Source of the DNA: Lachnospiraceae bacterium
GTDB taxonomy: Bacteria > Bacillota > Clostridia > Lachnospirales > Lachnospiraceae
Reading direction: 5' to 3'
DNA: 64,000 nt
Assembly (NCBI GenBank): GCA_017474455.1
Contig: JAFVHP010000048.1
Location: 1-64,000, forward strand
Shown one piece after another: positions 44,461 through 53,750 of the stretch. Position 1 is the first letter of the stretch; each line of letters opens with the position of its first letter. The notes under the pieces were generated by a model, which was given only the letters and a program-made list of their open reading frames with translations, was not told the DNA's origin and did no database searches. A program made the translations under genes and the position numbers.

Positions 44461-44943
44461 TCATTTTCCGTCTGTGGTTTTAAGACCCATGCCAGAGTGC
44501 CGGCCTGAGAGTGTTTCTTTTGCACTGCAGATCTTGTCTGCGGCGGATATGATCCATGCAATTCTTGAGGAAGGAATGCGTGAGATGTTCAGCGGCCACA
44601 TATGGCTTCTGATCGCTTTTTCTTCTTCCGTGTCCAGCGGGAAATCTCTGACCGCGTTGTCAGCTGCCGTATCTGCATGGGTATAGCCGTGCAGCGGATG
44701 GGAATGATCATGCCAGTCATACAGAAAATAATCATGGAGCAGGGCAGTAAGGATAAGATCTTTGTCATCGGCGTGAAGGTGCAGAGCATGGTTGATACGG
44801 TAGCTGGTCCTGGCTACGTTTACGCAGTGGTCAAAAGTCGTCGTGTTGCCGTGCTGTGTAAAATCCTTCATTCGGATGATCCGCGGATCGCTGATGAGCG
44901 ACTGCAGTATCTTTTCGAGTTCTCTTTCTTTTTCGGGTCGCAT
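44461..44943 (-). CDS. HD-domain phosphohydrolase
   Basis: 160 residues. The HD motif is LLHDYFLYDWHDH with a first metal His in TTFDHCVNVAR. Later His (PLHGYTHAD) and Asp (ISAADKICS) complete the set. It likely hydrolyses a phosphate ester or nucleotide. AAAAGGAACGGG precedes the ATG at 44943. The first 113 nt overlap the end of the upstream membrane-protein gene in another frame. Confidence 0.8.
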   Translation of the reverse strand: MRPEKERELEKILQSLISDPRIIRMKDFTQHGNTTTFDHCVNVARTSYRINHALHLHADDKDLILTALLHDYFLYDWHDHSHPLHGYTHADTAADNAVRDFPLDTEEEKAIRSHMWPLNISRIPSSRIAWIISAADKICSAKETLSGRHSGMGLKTTDGK

Positions 44944-45922
44944 CCCGTTCCTTTTCCCCGGTATCGGTATCGTCCGGGGTATCTTCCTGTCCGTATCGGA
45001 ATACCGGTGCCTGCCGCCGCATAAAGCCGGATATGGCTTCGTGCAGCCGGATGACGGGGGCTTTCACCTGGTATTCCTTAAAACGGCTGATCACATTTAT
45101 ATGATGCAGTTCCCTGCCGCTCAACAGACCTGTGTGCTTCTGTATCTTCTCTGCCAGTTCCCTGCGCGCCGTTATGCCGGCGTCAGTGAGCAGGGCGCCG
45201 GCGGTCTGCGCGGCTTCCTTCGTGGAATGAGCCATCTGTGCGCCGGCGGCTTTGGCTGCGCCGGCCATGTATGCGCCCACTGCCCGGGGACCCTGCTGGG
45301 CGATCCGGTAGCCGGCTTCCATACGGGTGTTAAAGTCATTCTGTACTTCTTCGATCCGGGTAAGGAGCTGCGTCAGTGAAGCAACGGTGAGGGCAAGGTC
45401 GGCTGCAAAGAACGCCATGAGCAGAAGAGAGGCGATCTCTCCGGAAACGGTGCCGATGCCTTTCTGCAGGTCCTCCACAAACGGGATCAGGAAGCGGACG
45501 ACCAATATACCTGCCAGGCCGAAACCCGTCGTGGTAGGAAGGCTGATCCGGCCCTGGATATTGAGCGGGATCTGGCTGTAGTCCCACCAGACGGCATGGA
45601 AAAGTTTCTCCAGTACCCAGGAAGTAACAAACTCCAGTACCGCACTGGCGGCAGCACTGATCAGAAAGATCTTCCAGGCCGGCACAAAGCTGCCGGCAAA
45701 GACCGGAAGACGGCCGAAGATGACCATGCCGGCCACGGCGGCACTCCCGTAGATCGGACAGACGGGGCCGAACAGAAAACCGCGGTTCTGCCAATGCTTC
45801 GTCCGCAGAGTACAGTAGATGCACTCATATATCCACCCCAGAAAACTGAAGACAATAAAATCGATAAAGAATTTGGATACCATGTATATAACAAACCCCC
45901 TGAAACTGGCAATTATCGACAA
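44831..45922 (-). CDS. Putative ABC transporter permease, CmpB-like (DUF1113)
   Basis: 363 residues. The first 190 hold five or six membrane helices with the family pattern FSFLGWIYECIYCTLRTKHW, NRGFLFGPVCPIYG and FHAVWWDYSQIPLNIQGRIS. A long, charged and helical cytoplasmic tail follows (KEAAQTAGALLTDAGITARR) and ends with a basic stretch. No transporter function has been shown. The 113-nt overlap with the HD gene covers this tail. A later ATG (MVSKFFIDFIVF) is an alternative start. Confidence 0.75.
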   Translation of the reverse strand: MSIIASFRGFVIYMVSKFFIDFIVFSFLGWIYECIYCTLRTKHWQNRGFLFGPVCPIYGSAAVAGMVIFGRLPVFAGSFVPAWKIFLISAAASAVLEFVTSWVLEKLFHAVWWDYSQIPLNIQGRISLPTTTGFGLAGILVVRFLIPFVEDLQKGIGTVSGEIASLLLMAFFAADLALTVASLTQLLTRIEEVQNDFNTRMEAGYRIAQQGPRAVGAYMAGAAKAAGAQMAHSTKEAAQTAGALLTDAGITARRELAEKIQKHTGLLSGRELHHINVISRFKEYQVKAPVIRLHEAISGFMRRQAPVFRYGQEDTPDDTDTGEKERDATRKRKRTRKDTAVAHQRSADHPNEGFYTARQHDDF

Positions 45923-46080
45923 AAAAACAGGTGAGATTCTGGAAAAATCATAAACTTAAGTGAATATGAATTTGACTCTGTTAGAGGTATTATAATCTCA
46001 ATTCATTCACCTGCAGCGTATTATATTCTACATCCGTTGCGTACAGACTGAAATACCTGCACATCGGACAGGAGGTTGAA

Positions 46081-46137
46081 AGGGACCGGACATTCGGATC
46101 AGATATATGGATACTGATCGGTAAGGGGTCCTTTTTT
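46081..46137 (+). terminator. Leader hairpin/terminator ahead of the nucleoside importer
   Basis: Nested stem: AGGGACC...GGGGTCC outside, GATCAG...CTGATC inside, followed by TTTTTT. It sits 110 bp before the binding-protein start and behind a TATAAT at 45991-45996, so it may act as an attenuator. I could not match the preceding 80 nt to a known riboswitch. Apart from this, 45923-46247 contains no gene. Confidence 0.65.
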
Positions 46138-46247
46138 GTTTACCCGGATGTCGGCGGGAGTGGCTGCCTGTGCTGAACAGGCGGATCTTTCCTGTTAACA
46201 TAAGCAAATGATCTGTTAGTTATTCAGAAAGAATGAGGAGAAGAAGT

Positions 46248-47285
46248 ATGAAAAAACTGATCGCTGTATTACTGGCAGGCATCACCGCGTTTTCGCTTTC
46301 CGCCTGCGCCGGCACAGCCGCAGCGCCCGCTGCGGAGCCTGCAGCCGAAACGGCTGAAGCAGCATCCGCAGAAGAAGCTGCTCCCGCTGCCGGCCTTAAG
46401 GTCGCGCTTTGTCTTTCCGGTGCCGCCAATGACCAGGGCTGGAACCAGACTGCATACGAAGGCGCTCTCAAAGCCTGTGAAAAGTACGGCATGGAAATGA
46501 CCTATTCCGAGAACCTGACGCCTGCCGAGATCGCGGAAGCGTTTGCCGATTATGCGGCAGCCGGTTATGACGTCATCATCGGTCATGGTTATGAATTCGG
46601 CGATCCCGCCCTTGAGGTTGCCGGTACATATCCCGACGTGCTCTTCATCTGCACGGAAGCAGATGCCGCTGCCGACAACGTTGCTTCGTATGTAATGGCC
46701 TGCGAAGAGACCGGTTATGTCGAGGGCGTCATTGCCGCCATGATCAGCAAATCCGGCAAGGTCGGCGCGATCGGCCCCCTTCAGGGCGATTCCCTCGTCA
46801 AGATCGTCAACGGATTTGAAGACGGTGCAAAGTCAGTCGATCCTGATATCGTTGTCGAGACGGCATGGACCAACTCCTTTGTGGATACACAGCTGGCACA
46901 GGAAGCTGCCGAGGCTATGATCACGGACGGTGTCGATGTGATCAAGCACTGCGCGAACGCCTGCGGAAACGGCGCGATCACCGCTGCAGTCGCCGCCAAT
47001 ATCTACTGCATGGGCGATTCTTACGACCAGAGTTCTTTCGCCCCTGACAACATGGTGGATTCCGCCCTCTACAATCTTGATGTCGTTCTTGACATCGCGC
47101 TCGGCACAGTGGCCGACGGTAACTTCAAAGGTGAAGTCTACAACCTCGGTTTCGCGGAAAATGCCGTAGGAATGAGCTACACAAAGAATATTCCCGATGA
47201 TGTCAGGGCTGCTGCCGATGAGCTCATCGAGAAGATCAAGAGCGGCGAGTTCGACGTAGTAAAGGACGTCACGATCCGCAACTGA
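46248..47285 (+). CDS. BMP-family ABC transporter substrate-binding lipoprotein (nucleoside type)
   Basis: 345 residues. Lipobox FSLSAC, Ala/Glu tether, then the BMP/PnrA-type fold: LKVALCLSGAANDQGWNQTA, DVIIGHGYEFGDPALEVA, and GNGAITAAVAANIYCMGDSY. Family members bind nucleosides, which fits the ATPase and two permeases downstream. The start at 46248 has GAGGAG 7 nt upstream; the 5-residue longer frame begins inside the spacer. A strong terminator-like hairpin follows, so expression is probably higher than of the downstream genes. Confidence 0.87.
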   Translation: MKKLIAVLLAGITAFSLSACAGTAAAPAAEPAAETAEAASAEEAAPAAGLKVALCLSGAANDQGWNQTAYEGALKACEKYGMEMTYSENLTPAEIAEAFADYAAAGYDVIIGHGYEFGDPALEVAGTYPDVLFICTEADAAADNVASYVMACEETGYVEGVIAAMISKSGKVGAIGPLQGDSLVKIVNGFEDGAKSVDPDIVVETAWTNSFVDTQLAQEAAEAMITDGVDVIKHCANACGNGAITAAVAANIYCMGDSYDQSSFAPDNMVDSALYNLDVVLDIALGTVADGNFKGEVYNLGFAENAVGMSYTKNIPDDVRAAADELIEKIKSGEFDVVKDVTIRN

Positions 47286-47305
47286 TCATTAAAGAAAAGC
47301 AGGAT

Positions 47306-47346
47306 CTGCCGCGCCGGTATAGACTTCCGGCGCGGCAGTGTTTTTT
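47306..47346 (+). terminator. Intercistronic terminator (partial) after the binding-protein gene
   Basis: Perfect 12-bp stem CTGCCGCGCCGG/CCGGCGCGGCAG with a 9-nt loop, then TG and TTTTTT. The ATPase gene starts 16 bp later, so partial read-through is expected. Confidence 0.8.
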
Positions 47347-47362
47347 ACGGGAGAAAAGCAGT

Positions 47363-48910
47363 ATGGCCTTACTGGAAATGAAGGATATATGCAAATCATT
47401 TTCCGGCGTCTATGTCAACGACCATGTTTCTCTGACGGTGGAAAAGGGAGAGATCCACGCACTTTTAGGGGAGAACGGCGCGGGCAAGACGACGCTGATG
47501 AATATCCTTGACGGCTTATATAACGCTGACAGCGGGGAGATCTTCTGGAAAGGGGAAAAGGTAGCGTTCCGTACGCCCAGGGAAGCCATCGCAGCAGGTA
47601 TCGGAATGGTACAGCAGCACTTTTCCCTGGTCAGGAATATGACTGTCCTGGACAATGTGATCCTTAACCTTTCCGGCAATCACACGTTCCTGAACAGGAA
47701 GAAGGAATGCGCGAAGCTTATGGAGATGGCCGAAAGGTACGGACTCTCTGTCGATACGGATGCAAAGATCGCCGATCTTTCCGTAGGCGAAAGGCAGAGG
47801 GTAGAGATCTTAAAAGCGCTCTACAGGAATGTAGAGCTTCTGATACTGGATGAACCGACAGGTGTTCTGACTCCCCAGGAGACGGAGCACTTTTTTGCTG
47901 TCCTGAAGGAACTCAGATCGGAAGGATACGGGATCATCATCATCACGCACCGCATGAGCGAGATCATGCAGATCAGCGACAGAGTTTCCGTACTCAGGGA
48001 CGGCAGGATCACCGCCTCCATGAGGACTTCGGATACAGACCCGATACAGCTCTCCCGTTTTATGATCGGACGGGACATGAAGGAGATCGAAGCACCGGAT
48101 GTAGAGCCCGGGGAGGAGATACTGCTGGAGATCAGGGACCTGACAAGGCGCGCGGGCAAACATACCCATGCGCTCCGTCATATCGACCTTACAGTGCATA
48201 AGGGTGAAATACTCGGAATAGCCGGTGTCGAAGGAAACGGCCAGAAAGAGCTTTCCGAGGTGCTGACCGGTATCAAGGCAAAGGCGGACGGGCAGATCCT
48301 GCTGGACGGGGAGTCTATCATGGAACTGTCGGTACGGGAACGGTACGAAAGGGGCCTGGCCTATATTTCAGACGACAGACTGGGGGATTCCCTGATCCCT
48401 GCCATGGATATAACCGACAACCTGGTACTGAGGGATTACAGGAAAGAGCCGTATTCGCGGCATGGCCGGATCAACCGCCTGGCCATGCGTGAAAACGCGG
48501 AAAAGAAAATGGCAGAATATGAAGTCAAGGCATCCGGGAACCTGGGCATAAACACCAGGGTCGCCCAGATGTCGGGCGGCAACCAGCAGAAACTGATCGC
48601 CGCCAGGGAGATATCCGAAAAGGCAAGGCTGGTGCTGGCAGCACAGCCGACAAGAGGCCTGGATATCGGCGCGACTTCCTTTGTACGCGAACGCCTGATG
48701 GACCACAGGAATAAGGGCGGCGGGGTCCTTCTGATATCTGCCGACCTCGAAGAGATCCTCGCCCTGTCGGACAGGATCGCAGTCATCTATAACGGCAGTA
48801 TTGCAGGGATCCTTAAGAGGAGTGAAGCCGACGTACACAGGATCGGGCTCCTGATGGGCGGGATCACGGCAGAGGATGCTAAGGAGGCAGCGGATGAAAA
48901 AGCTTTCTGA
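47363..48910 (+). CDS. ABC transporter ATPase, tandem NBDs (nucleoside, YufO-like)
   Basis: 515 residues in two nucleotide-binding halves. The first has Walker A GENGAGKTT, signature LSVGERQRV and LLILDEPTGVLTP. The second has a degenerate Walker A (GVEGNGQKEL), signature MSGGNQQKL and LAAQPTRGLDIG. This layout is shared by RbsA/MglA and the nucleoside ATPase YufO; the binding-protein type makes nucleosides the likely cargo. The 3' end overlaps the next gene by 17 nt. Confidence 0.9.
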   Translation: MALLEMKDICKSFSGVYVNDHVSLTVEKGEIHALLGENGAGKTTLMNILDGLYNADSGEIFWKGEKVAFRTPREAIAAGIGMVQQHFSLVRNMTVLDNVILNLSGNHTFLNRKKECAKLMEMAERYGLSVDTDAKIADLSVGERQRVEILKALYRNVELLILDEPTGVLTPQETEHFFAVLKELRSEGYGIIIITHRMSEIMQISDRVSVLRDGRITASMRTSDTDPIQLSRFMIGRDMKEIEAPDVEPGEEILLEIRDLTRRAGKHTHALRHIDLTVHKGEILGIAGVEGNGQKELSEVLTGIKAKADGQILLDGESIMELSVRERYERGLAYISDDRLGDSLIPAMDITDNLVLRDYRKEPYSRHGRINRLAMRENAEKKMAEYEVKASGNLGINTRVAQMSGGNQQKLIAAREISEKARLVLAAQPTRGLDIGATSFVRERLMDHRNKGGGVLLISADLEEILALSDRIAVIYNGSIAGILKRSEADVHRIGLLMGGITAEDAKEAADEKAF

Positions 48911-49934
48911 CAGGATTGACGGAATCAGGGACGCACTGCTGATCCTTATTCTGACCCTGGCTGCAGCCGCGGTCCTTGTACTTGCCTGCGGAGCAGATCC
49001 CCTGCAGGCGTTAGGATTGTTTTTTACGGGAATATTCCGGAATACACAGAGTTTCGCCGAAATATTCGTAAAAGCATGTCCGCTGATCCTGACCGGCCTT
49101 GGCTGCGCGGTGGCCTTCAGGACGGGGTTTTTGAATATCGGCGCCGAAGGGCAGTTCTACATCGGCGCTATGGCGGGGACTGCCTGCAGTCTGTCCCTGC
49201 CGGTACAGGGGATCGCGAATATCTTCCTGTCCCTTCTGGCGGGTCTTGTTGCCGGCGGGCTGTGGGCGCTGATCGCGGCGCTTTTAAAGTCACGGTTCGG
49301 CATATCGGAGATCATCGTGACCATCATGCTGAACTATATCGCCATCAATTTCCTGGGTTATGCTGTCCGGTCATTTCTGCAGGATCCGGAAGGAAATGTT
49401 CCCCAGTCGGCAAAGATCGATCCCGCGTCACAGATCGGTGCGGTGATCCCGGCTACCAGGTTCCACGGCGGTATTATCATCGCAGTCCTCTGTGCTCTGG
49501 CTGTATGGTATATCGTTTACAGGACGACGATCGGATATGAACTTGGCGTGGTCGGGTCCAATCCGAGAGCCGCGCTGGTCAGCGGTATTTCCGTTGCCAG
49601 GAACACGATCCGGTGCGCGCTGTTAAGCGGCGGGCTTTCCGGCATGGCCGGCGTCATCGAAGTAATGGCGATCCAGAAAAAGCTCCTGGAAGGTATATCC
49701 GGAAACTGCGGCTATACAGCTGTCCTGATCGCACTCATCGCTTCCAACCATCCGTTGGGCGTGTTGGCCGCCGCGGTCATTTACGCGGCCGTACAGGTCG
49801 GTACGGGTTCCATGCAGAGACAGCTCGGCGTTCCCAGCGCCATCGTCAATATACTGATCGGCCTTGTCGTCGTGCTTATACTGTGTAAGAAACTGTTCCG
49901 GCGGGGGAGAAGGATCAAAGGAGGTGCGGCATGA
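48894..49934 (+). CDS. Nucleoside ABC transporter permease, YufP-like
   Basis: 346 residues with about nine hydrophobic segments. Family motifs: GCAVAFRTGFLNIGAEGQFY and later YELGVVGSNPRAALVSGI. The start at 48894 follows AAGGAGG; the longer ORF from 48876 has none. It overlaps both neighbours, so it is translationally coupled. Confidence 0.88.
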   Translation: MKKLSDRIDGIRDALLILILTLAAAAVLVLACGADPLQALGLFFTGIFRNTQSFAEIFVKACPLILTGLGCAVAFRTGFLNIGAEGQFYIGAMAGTACSLSLPVQGIANIFLSLLAGLVAGGLWALIAALLKSRFGISEIIVTIMLNYIAINFLGYAVRSFLQDPEGNVPQSAKIDPASQIGAVIPATRFHGGIIIAVLCALAVWYIVYRTTIGYELGVVGSNPRAALVSGISVARNTIRCALLSGGLSGMAGVIEVMAIQKKLLEGISGNCGYTAVLIALIASNHPLGVLAAAVIYAAVQVGTGSMQRQLGVPSAIVNILIGLVVVLILCKKLFRRGRRIKGGAA

Positions 49935-50869
49935 ATTCTGTTCTGACAGCGGCTTTTGTCACGGCTTTCCTATCGGCGGCCGTCCGCCTTTCGATGCCGG
50001 TCATCTATGCGGGACTGGGCGAGACGATCCTGGAAAAAGCCGGTATCATCAATATCGGGATGGAAGGCGTTATGCTGGCCGGGGCGTTCTTTTCGTTTGC
50101 CGGCGCATGGTATTCGGGATCATTGTGGATCGGGCTCCTGTGCGGGATCGCGGCGGGAACCGTAACGGCGCTGCTCCACGGGCTGATCAGCATCCGCCTT
50201 GCACAGAACCAGACAGTCAGCGGACTTGCAGTCAACATGCTGCTGCTGGGACTGACCAGTTTCCTTTTCAAGCTGATGAGCCAGGGCCAGAGCTACCAGC
50301 AGATCGAGACTCTGCCGGTGATACCGCTCCCCTTACTTTCAAAGATCCCGTTTATCGGAGAAGCTTTCTTTAAGCGTGATATACTAAGCTATATACTGTA
50401 TCTGCTGCTGATCGCGGCAGCGGTGTTCTATAAATATACGGATAAGGGGCTTGCCTTCGCGGCCGTCGGGGAGAACCCGCACTCGGCCGAATCGGCGGGC
50501 ATCCCGGTCCACAGGTACCAGTGGACAGCGGTCATTCTGAACGGTATCCTGGGCGGTATCGGCGGTGCGTTCCTGGTGCTTGTGCAGCTGGGTGTGTTTA
50601 CGGAGAATATGATCTCCGGCCGGGGATATATCGCTCTTGCGGCTGTTATCCTGGGCAGGTATACACCCTTCGGCATGTTCGGGGCGGCGCTTCTGTTTGG
50701 CTGTGCGAATGCGCTGCAGATAAGGCTCCAGACGATAGGGATCTCCATTTCTCCGTTCATCCTGGCCATGCTGCCTTATGCGCTGACCCTTATCGCGATG
50801 CTCGGAGCCGCCGGTAAGAGCGGACAGCCGGAGTCCCTGGGGAAACCGTATATCAGAGGATCCAGGTAA
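49931..50869 (+). CDS. Nucleoside ABC transporter permease, YufQ-like
   Basis: 312 residues, with about eight hydrophobic segments. Motifs: GETILEKAGIINIGMEGVML and GLAFAAVGENPHSAESAGI. It pairs with the YufP-like permease. ATGA overlap with it, AAAGGAGG upstream. Last gene of the importer operon. Confidence 0.88.
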   Translation: MNSVLTAAFVTAFLSAAVRLSMPVIYAGLGETILEKAGIINIGMEGVMLAGAFFSFAGAWYSGSLWIGLLCGIAAGTVTALLHGLISIRLAQNQTVSGLAVNMLLLGLTSFLFKLMSQGQSYQQIETLPVIPLPLLSKIPFIGEAFFKRDILSYILYLLLIAAAVFYKYTDKGLAFAAVGENPHSAESAGIPVHRYQWTAVILNGILGGIGGAFLVLVQLGVFTENMISGRGYIALAAVILGRYTPFGMFGAALLFGCANALQIRLQTIGISISPFILAMLPYALTLIAMLGAAGKSGQPESLGKPYIRGSR

Positions 50870-50899
50870 AAGTTTATTACATCTTGGGAGTTGTGAGTT

Positions 50900-52798
50900 A
50901 TGTGCGGAATTGCAGGGTTGATAAGGTTCGGCAGCGGTTCGGAACGCAATATCGAACGGATGAAGGAACGCATGGTGCACCGGGGACCGGACGGAGAGGG
51001 GACCTGGCACAATGCGGACGGTTCCGTCTGGTTCGGGCACAGGAGACTGTCCATCATTGACCTGTCCCCGGCCGGCGCACAGCCCATGACAAGCGGCAGC
51101 GGCCGTATGACGATCACATACAACGGAGAGATCTACAATTATACGGAAGTCCGCGACAGGCTTTTGTCCGATGGCATACGGTTCAGGAGCACTTCCGATA
51201 CGGAAGTCCTCCTGGAAGCCATCGAGCGTTACGGGGCAAAGGAAGCGCTGTCCCTGTGTAAAGGCATGTTCGCGATCGGTGTTTACGACCGTGAGACGGG
51301 AGAGATCACGCTGGCCAGGGACCGCGTGGGGGAAAAACCCCTGTATTACGGCTTTGTGAACGGGGCCTTCGTATTTGCTTCCGATATAGGATGCATTTCC
51401 GTACTGGAGGGTTTCCGGAACGGGATCAGGACAGATGTCCTGCCGATCTACTTTACACACGGTTATAGTCCCGCCCCCTACACAGTCTATGAAGATATAT
51501 GGAAACTGGAGCCGGGAAAGATCCTGACGATCCGTCCGCCCTATGATAAGAACAGCATCGTGAGGGATACATACTGGTCTGTGACTGAAGTGGCAAAGCA
51601 GGGGCAGAAAAACCTTTTCAGGGGATCATTCGAAGAAGCTTCCACGGAGCTGGAAAGGCTTCTGCGGGCTTCGATCCGCAGGCAGATACTGGCATCCGAT
51701 GTACCGGTCGGCGCCTTCCTTTCCGCCGGTATCGATTCCTCCACGGTCGTCTCCCTCATGCAGGCTGAGAGCACGCAGCCTGTCCGGAGCTTTACGATCG
51801 GAATGGAGGATCCGAAATATAACGAAGCGGTCTTTGCGGGAGAGATAGCGCGGCATCTGGGTACAGACCACACGGAGATGTATATCAGTGAGGCGGACTG
51901 CAAGGAAGTGATACCGCTCCTGCCCGCCATGTTCGGCGAGCCCTTTGCCGATTCCTCGCAGATACCGACATATCTGGTCAGCCGTATGACAAAGCAGCAT
52001 GTGACCGTATCCCTTTCCGGCGACGCAGGAGACGAACTGTTCTGCGGTTACAATACCTATTATTCCATCGAGCGGATCTGGAGTAAGATGAAATGGCTGT
52101 GGACGCCGCTCAGGAAGACCGCGGGGACCCTCTGGAAATATATCCCCGGCATTCCGGCCGGCAAAAAGAGCTACGGCAGCATCCTGTCCGCGTCATCGCC
52201 GGAAGATCTTTACCGGAAGATGATGGAGACCAGCGGATACAGTATGAACTGGCGGCTCCCGCTGGATAAGAGCAGGATACCGTACGCATATACGACCATG
52301 AAACGTGACCTTCTGGGGGATGCGTGCCACGATGTCATGCTGATGGACCTGTTGATGTACCACCCGGATGATATCCTGGTGAAAGTGGACAGAACGGCAA
52401 TGGCTGTTTCGCTGGAAACAAGAGTGCCGCTGCTGGATCCCGACGTGGTGGAATTCGCGTGGACCCTGCCGGTCGATTACCTCAGGACATATGAGAACGG
52501 AAACTGGACAGGCAAGAGGATCCTCCGCGACGTCCTTTACCGCCATGTCCCGCGCGAGCTGATGGAGCGTCCTAAAAAAGGATTTTCGATCCCGATCATG
52601 AAATGGCTGAAGGAGCCGGAACTCAGGGCCTGGGCGGAAGAACTCATATCCGATAAGGCAATAAAAGAGCAGGGTATCTTTGACCCTGCCGCTGTGAAAG
52701 AACTGTGGAACAACTTTATCGAAAAGGATATCTGGCAGACACAGATCTGGTATCTGCTCATGTTCCAGGCGTGGCAGAAACAGGCCGGCCGCCCGTGA
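50900..52798 (+). CDS. asnB: Asparagine synthase, glutamine-hydrolysing
   Basis: 632 residues. N-terminal class II glutamine amidotransferase with Cys2 (MCGIAGLIRF) and RGPDGEG. The C-terminal synthetase domain has the SGGxDS-type loop as FLSAGIDSSTVVSLM and the acidic VSLSGDAGDELFCGY. It converts aspartate, glutamine and ATP to asparagine, but this subtype is also frequent in polysaccharide loci, where it amidates sugar or other carboxylates. Minus-strand glycan genes converge on it with a 3-bp gap. The loop has Ala where SGGLDS has Gly, as in many of this subtype. Confidence 0.88.
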   Translation: MCGIAGLIRFGSGSERNIERMKERMVHRGPDGEGTWHNADGSVWFGHRRLSIIDLSPAGAQPMTSGSGRMTITYNGEIYNYTEVRDRLLSDGIRFRSTSDTEVLLEAIERYGAKEALSLCKGMFAIGVYDRETGEITLARDRVGEKPLYYGFVNGAFVFASDIGCISVLEGFRNGIRTDVLPIYFTHGYSPAPYTVYEDIWKLEPGKILTIRPPYDKNSIVRDTYWSVTEVAKQGQKNLFRGSFEEASTELERLLRASIRRQILASDVPVGAFLSAGIDSSTVVSLMQAESTQPVRSFTIGMEDPKYNEAVFAGEIARHLGTDHTEMYISEADCKEVIPLLPAMFGEPFADSSQIPTYLVSRMTKQHVTVSLSGDAGDELFCGYNTYYSIERIWSKMKWLWTPLRKTAGTLWKYIPGIPAGKKSYGSILSASSPEDLYRKMMETSGYSMNWRLPLDKSRIPYAYTTMKRDLLGDACHDVMLMDLLMYHPDDILVKVDRTAMAVSLETRVPLLDPDVVEFAWTLPVDYLRTYENGNWTGKRILRDVLYRHVPRELMERPKKGFSIPIMKWLKEPELRAWAEELISDKAIKEQGIFDPAAVKELWNNFIEKDIWQTQIWYLLMFQAWQKQAGRP

Positions 52799-52801
52799 GC
52801 A

Positions 52802-53740
52802 TTACCTGCTGAACAGTCTGCGCCGTACTTTTCTGAAAAACCTGCCTGCCGACAGATCAAGCTTTGCCCTGATCCTGTCGGCAGCTTTTATTTCCGGCAT
52901 GATCAGGTGCGAATACCGCTCTGTGTTTTCCGTGATGAAAGCCGGATAGGAATCATCCACCGGTATCCTGACAAAGTGCGCATCCCTGCCGAAGATATCT
53001 TCGCCGAGGATGAGATGGTCCATCGTCTCCGCGAGGATCTCACGGTCGTTGTATTCCTGGTGCGCCGCGGCCTTTACCTTGACGCCGATCCGTTTTGCGA
53101 CGTCCGTCTCCCTGTCGCCGCCCATATAGCCGAAATGCCAGCCGCCGTCCGCAACGCGCACGGACCGCGGATCAGAAGGCTTTACCAGGTCCCTTAACCG
53201 TACGATCCCTTCCTGCGGGATATTCTTAACGGAACAGATCTTGGTCCCCAGCCATTTCCTGCCGGATCCTTCGATGCCGTCAAATTCGCCCGTAATGGAC
53301 AGGAGGTTCCCGGACTGTTCCTCCATATTGATAAAGGCGTAGAAATTGCGCTGGGCCAGATGGTATACCTTATCCGGATCAAAATCCGCGATGATCTTCT
53401 CCAGTACGGCAGGAGAGGGGATCTCGTCCGCGTCGCCGAAGATGATCACATCTGCATCCTGTGCGCCTTTCAGACCCTCCGCCAGCCGGTTCTTCTGGAA
53501 ATAGTCCCGTTCGTGGGTGACCGCATCGACAGGCGTATCCGTCACCACGATATGCGTGATCTTCGGCAGAAAGCGGGCAAACCGGTCCATATTATCCTTA
53601 AAGACCAGTTCTTTTGGCTCGCCGGAAAACGTCATCGTGGATTCTTCTATGATGAACCGGTCCACATACGGGTCCAGTATGTTCAGTCTCAGTTCAAGGA
53701 TATCCAGTTCGTTAAAGAACGGAAAACAGTCGTAAACCAT
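52802..53740 (-). CDS. Glycosyltransferase family 17
   Basis: 312 residues with no membrane segment. The opening MVYDCFPFFNELDILELRLN and the middle motif DVIIFGDADEIPSPAVLEKI (DxD-like) are typical of GT17, the beta-1,4-N-acetylglucosaminyltransferase family. It probably adds a sugar to a surface glycan precursor on the cytoplasmic face. GAGGAATC precedes the start. It follows the GT11-like gene by 10 bp, so it is the last gene of the group. Confidence 0.83.
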   Translation of the reverse strand: MVYDCFPFFNELDILELRLNILDPYVDRFIIEESTMTFSGEPKELVFKDNMDRFARFLPKITHIVVTDTPVDAVTHERDYFQKNRLAEGLKGAQDADVIIFGDADEIPSPAVLEKIIADFDPDKVYHLAQRNFYAFINMEEQSGNLLSITGEFDGIEGSGRKWLGTKICSVKNIPQEGIVRLRDLVKPSDPRSVRVADGGWHFGYMGGDRETDVAKRIGVKVKAAAHQEYNDREILAETMDHLILGEDIFGRDAHFVRIPVDDSYPAFITENTERYSHLIMPEIKAADRIRAKLDLSAGRFFRKVRRRLFSR

Positions 53741-53750
53741 TTGTGATTCC

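Noticed and set aside
45972-46137. Possible purine or other riboswitch before the nucleoside importer
   Set aside because: I looked for purine, preQ1 and THF riboswitch core sequences and found none. An apparent AGGTATT/AATACCT closing stem overlaps the -10 TATAAT, so it would not be in the transcript. Only the terminator-like hairpin is supported.
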